DNA of 64,000 nt from Exiguobacterium sp. SL-9. Lineage in GTDB: Bacteria; Bacillota; Bacilli; Exiguobacteriales; Exiguobacteriaceae. Location of the stretch: the NCBI RefSeq assembly GCF_004336985.1, contig NZ_SJUO01000003.1, positions 248,001 through 312,000 on the forward strand. The letters run 5' to 3'. Shown one piece after another: positions 62,312 to 64,000 of this stretch. The stretch's first letter is position 1, and every line of letters starts with the position of its first letter. A model generated the notes under the pieces. It was not told the DNA's origin. It saw nothing but the letters and a program-made list of their open reading frames with translations, and did not search any database. A program made the translations under genes and the position numbers.

Positions 62312-63108
62312 GACAGATTGGGGCGGCATACAGTACGTATGCTGCCTCTCTCCTTCAAGAGTTCCCTCAGACGCTGCAAGTCGAGGCCGTCTTTCAAAAC
62401 GGCTATAACCTGCGAATGGGTGGACACTTACTCTATATCGGGACGACAAAAAATGGACACACGCCTTTTGGGATCCACTTAAAAACAGTCGATCGATTGG
62501 AGTGGAGAGTCGGGGATTGTTTATTGGCCGGCATCGGCGCGACCATCCACCATATTCAAACCGGGGTTACGATTTACCCGGACCGGGTGCTACGGATGAA
62601 AGTGGAACGGGTTAAGCCAAACCGAAGTAACTTGATCGCGAACCTTCATCAACTCGAACTTCATTTAGATGAGCTAGGTCATGATTGGAGTCACGCTTAT
62701 CGAGAGCGACAAGAACCGTTGTATCAGTACTTGACGAACATCGGACAAGCGGAAGGGAAGCATTTGATCGGCTACGGCAAAGGATTGACGCCTAGTGGAG
62801 ATGACGTGTTGGTCGGCTATATGGCCGTGTGTGAAGTGTTAGGACGACCGATGAAATGGCAGAGCGACTATGTGATGGCGGCTAAATATCGGACGACGAG
62901 GAGCTCAGTCGCGTTTTATGAAGCAGCGTTACGGGGGGAATATACGAGCGAACTCAAATGGCTTATCACCGCACTCTTGACTGAACCGTTCTCCAATTGT
63001 CAGGACGCATGGGAACGTCTCATTACGTTTGGAAGTACGTCCGGCCAAGACACGGCGCTCGGCATATATTTGGCATTGAAACAAGAACTGGAGGAAATGG
63101 ACAGATGA
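62308..63108 (+). CDS. allH: DUF2877 protein AllH, oxamate carbamoyltransferase subunit
   Basis: A 266-residue protein of family DUF2877 (YlbF). The hallmark GYGKGLTPSGDDVLVGYM is at ~168-185, with ITFGSTSGQDTALGIYLAL near the end. The N-terminus reads FQNGYNLRMGGHLLYIG. Both ends overlap neighbours by four bases (ATGA), so it is made with AllG and carbamate kinase. Function rests on the E. coli AllFGH assignment. Confidence 0.9.
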   Translation: MRQIGAAYSTYAASLLQEFPQTLQVEAVFQNGYNLRMGGHLLYIGTTKNGHTPFGIHLKTVDRLEWRVGDCLLAGIGATIHHIQTGVTIYPDRVLRMKVERVKPNRSNLIANLHQLELHLDELGHDWSHAYRERQEPLYQYLTNIGQAEGKHLIGYGKGLTPSGDDVLVGYMAVCEVLGRPMKWQSDYVMAAKYRTTRSSVAFYEAALRGEYTSELKWLITALLTEPFSNCQDAWERLITFGSTSGQDTALGIYLALKQELEEMDR

Positions 63109-64000
63109 AAAAACGAATTGTCATTGCACTTGGCGGGAATGCGATTTTGACAGATGATGGCACGGCAGAGGCACAGCGGGAGGCCATTATGGAAACCGTG
63201 CGCCACATCGCTGATTTGGTCGAAGAGGGACATGAGGTCGTGCTTAGTCACGGGAACGGACCTCAAATCGGGGCGATTTTGATTCAACAACAAATGGCTG
63301 ACTCTGAGAAAACACCTGCAATGGATTTAGGGACGTGTGGGGCGATGTCGCAAGGCATGATCGGGTATTGGTTCCAACAGTTATTGAAGAATGAATTGGC
63401 GCGTCGCGGGATTGAACGTCAAGTCGTGGCGATGATCACCCAGTCAGAAGTCTCGTCCATGGATCCAGCTTTTGATCAGCCGACAAAACCGATCGGTCCG
63501 TTTTATAGCGAGACCGAGGCAGTTGAGATGCAGGCAATCGGTGACGTCATGATTGAGGATGCCGGACGCGGTTATCGAAAAGTCGTCGCAAGTCCGAAGC
63601 CGATTCAAATCGTCGAGGCACCAGTCATTCAAGACTTGCTCGATGCAGGGCATCTCGTTATCGCTGCCGGAGGGGGCGGTGTTCCAGTCGTTCGAGAGCA
63701 GTACACACTTCGAGGCGTCGAAGCCGTCATCGATAAGGATTTTGCGGCCGCGCAATTGGCCCGGTCCATCGAAGCGACACATTTGATGATCATTACGGGT
63801 GTATCGAATGTATACATTCATTACAATCAACCAAACCAAGAGAAGCTGGGGACAATCTCCACGTCTCGCCTTGAGCAGTTGATTGAGGAAAATCATTTTA
63901 TGGCAGGCAGTATGTTACCAAAAGTCGAGGCGGCGCTCCAATTCATCGAAGCCGACTCGAACCGAGAAGCCGTGATCACAGACATCGCCTCGTTAAAAGG
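63105..64000 (+). CDS. arcC: Carbamate kinase (3' end cut off)
   Basis: The first 298 codons of a carbamate kinase, which is usually ~310 residues; only the last few lie beyond the window. It converts carbamoyl phosphate + ADP to ATP, CO2 and ammonia. The start VIALGGNAIL and the motifs VLSHGNGPQIG, MITQSEVSSMD, AAGGGGVPVV and DKDFAAAQLA match the amino-acid kinase fold of ArcC. It overlaps the allH stop (ATGA), matching AllK in E. coli. No arginine-deiminase genes are nearby, so its carbamoyl phosphate probably comes from AllFGH. Confidence 0.95.
   Translation, partial: MKKRIVIALGGNAILTDDGTAEAQREAIMETVRHIADLVEEGHEVVLSHGNGPQIGAILIQQQMADSEKTPAMDLGTCGAMSQGMIGYWFQQLLKNELARRGIERQVVAMITQSEVSSMDPAFDQPTKPIGPFYSETEAVEMQAIGDVMIEDAGRGYRKVVASPKPIQIVEAPVIQDLLDAGHLVIAAGGGGVPVVREQYTLRGVEAVIDKDFAAAQLARSIEATHLMIITGVSNVYIHYNQPNQEKLGTISTSRLEQLIEENHFMAGSMLPKVEAALQFIEADSNREAVITDIASLK

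Overview
The window looks like the chromosome of a Gram-positive, non-spore-forming member of the Bacillales, most like Exiguobacterium. This is an inference from gene order, codon habits, strong AGGAGG ribosome sites and lipoprotein signals; no 16S gene is present. Two stretches keep the Bacillus subtilis backbone order: rho-rpmE-tdk-prfA-prmC-ywlC-ywlE-rpiB-ywlG-glyA-upp-atp, and atp-ywzB-murA-mbl-flhO-flhP-epuA-fabZ. The sporulation genes that sit inside this order in Bacillus (spoIIR, ywmB, spoIID, spoIIQ, spoIIID) are all missing. No tRNA, rRNA, CRISPR array, insertion sequence or prophage was recognised.

Layout. 1-3.3 kb: a DrrAB-type ABC exporter (cut by the window edge), a small haem-copper-oxidase-like membrane protein, a DUF421 protein and a secreted NlpC/P60 cell-wall hydrolase. 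3.3-13.8 kb: transcription termination, ribosomal protein L31B, a Na+/H+ antiporter, thymidine kinase and the prfA-prmC-tsaC-ywlE-rpiB-ywlG translation/tRNA/housekeeping run, an esterase and glyA. 13.8-23 kb: an accessory block between glyA and upp with an envelope-type two-component system, two promoters that share a candidate response-regulator operator, two secreted or lipid-anchored proteins of unknown role, a GH114-like secreted glycosidase with a repeat tail, then upp and a diguanylate cyclase. 23-28.7 kb (minus strand): an OpuF-type compatible-solute importer whose permease and binding protein are fused, behind overlapping sigma-A/sigma-B-like promoters, and a glcDF glycolate oxidase pair behind a perfect cre site.

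29.2-36.5 kb: the complete nine-gene F1Fo ATP synthase operon. 36.5-51.3 kb: a degenerate EAL-HDOD protein, ywzB, murA, mbl, a frameshifted DUF4275-like gene, an SDR oxidoreductase, a LytS-like sensor with a REC-winged-helix regulator, an orphan PAS histidine kinase, the flhO/flhP rod proteins, glycerate kinase, mscL, epuA, fabZ and a lipoprotein. 51.3-57.9 kb: a chemoreceptor, a C45-family acyltransferase/peptidase behind an unusual hairpin-promoter, a small membrane lipoprotein, and a Cache-sensor histidine kinase with an OmpR-type regulator.

58-64 kb: the most distinctive pathway, an operon encoding an MFS transporter, FdrA (AllF), a DUF1116 protein (AllG), a DUF2877 protein (AllH) and carbamate kinase. 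In E. coli allFGH encode oxamate carbamoyltransferase, which with carbamate kinase yields ATP from allantoin-derived oxalurate. Here the set is packed with stop/start overlaps, has its own transporter and a cre-like site, and follows a sensor kinase/regulator pair. This suggests a catabolite-controlled ureide or carbamoyl-compound fermentation unit, with no allantoinase visible inside the window.
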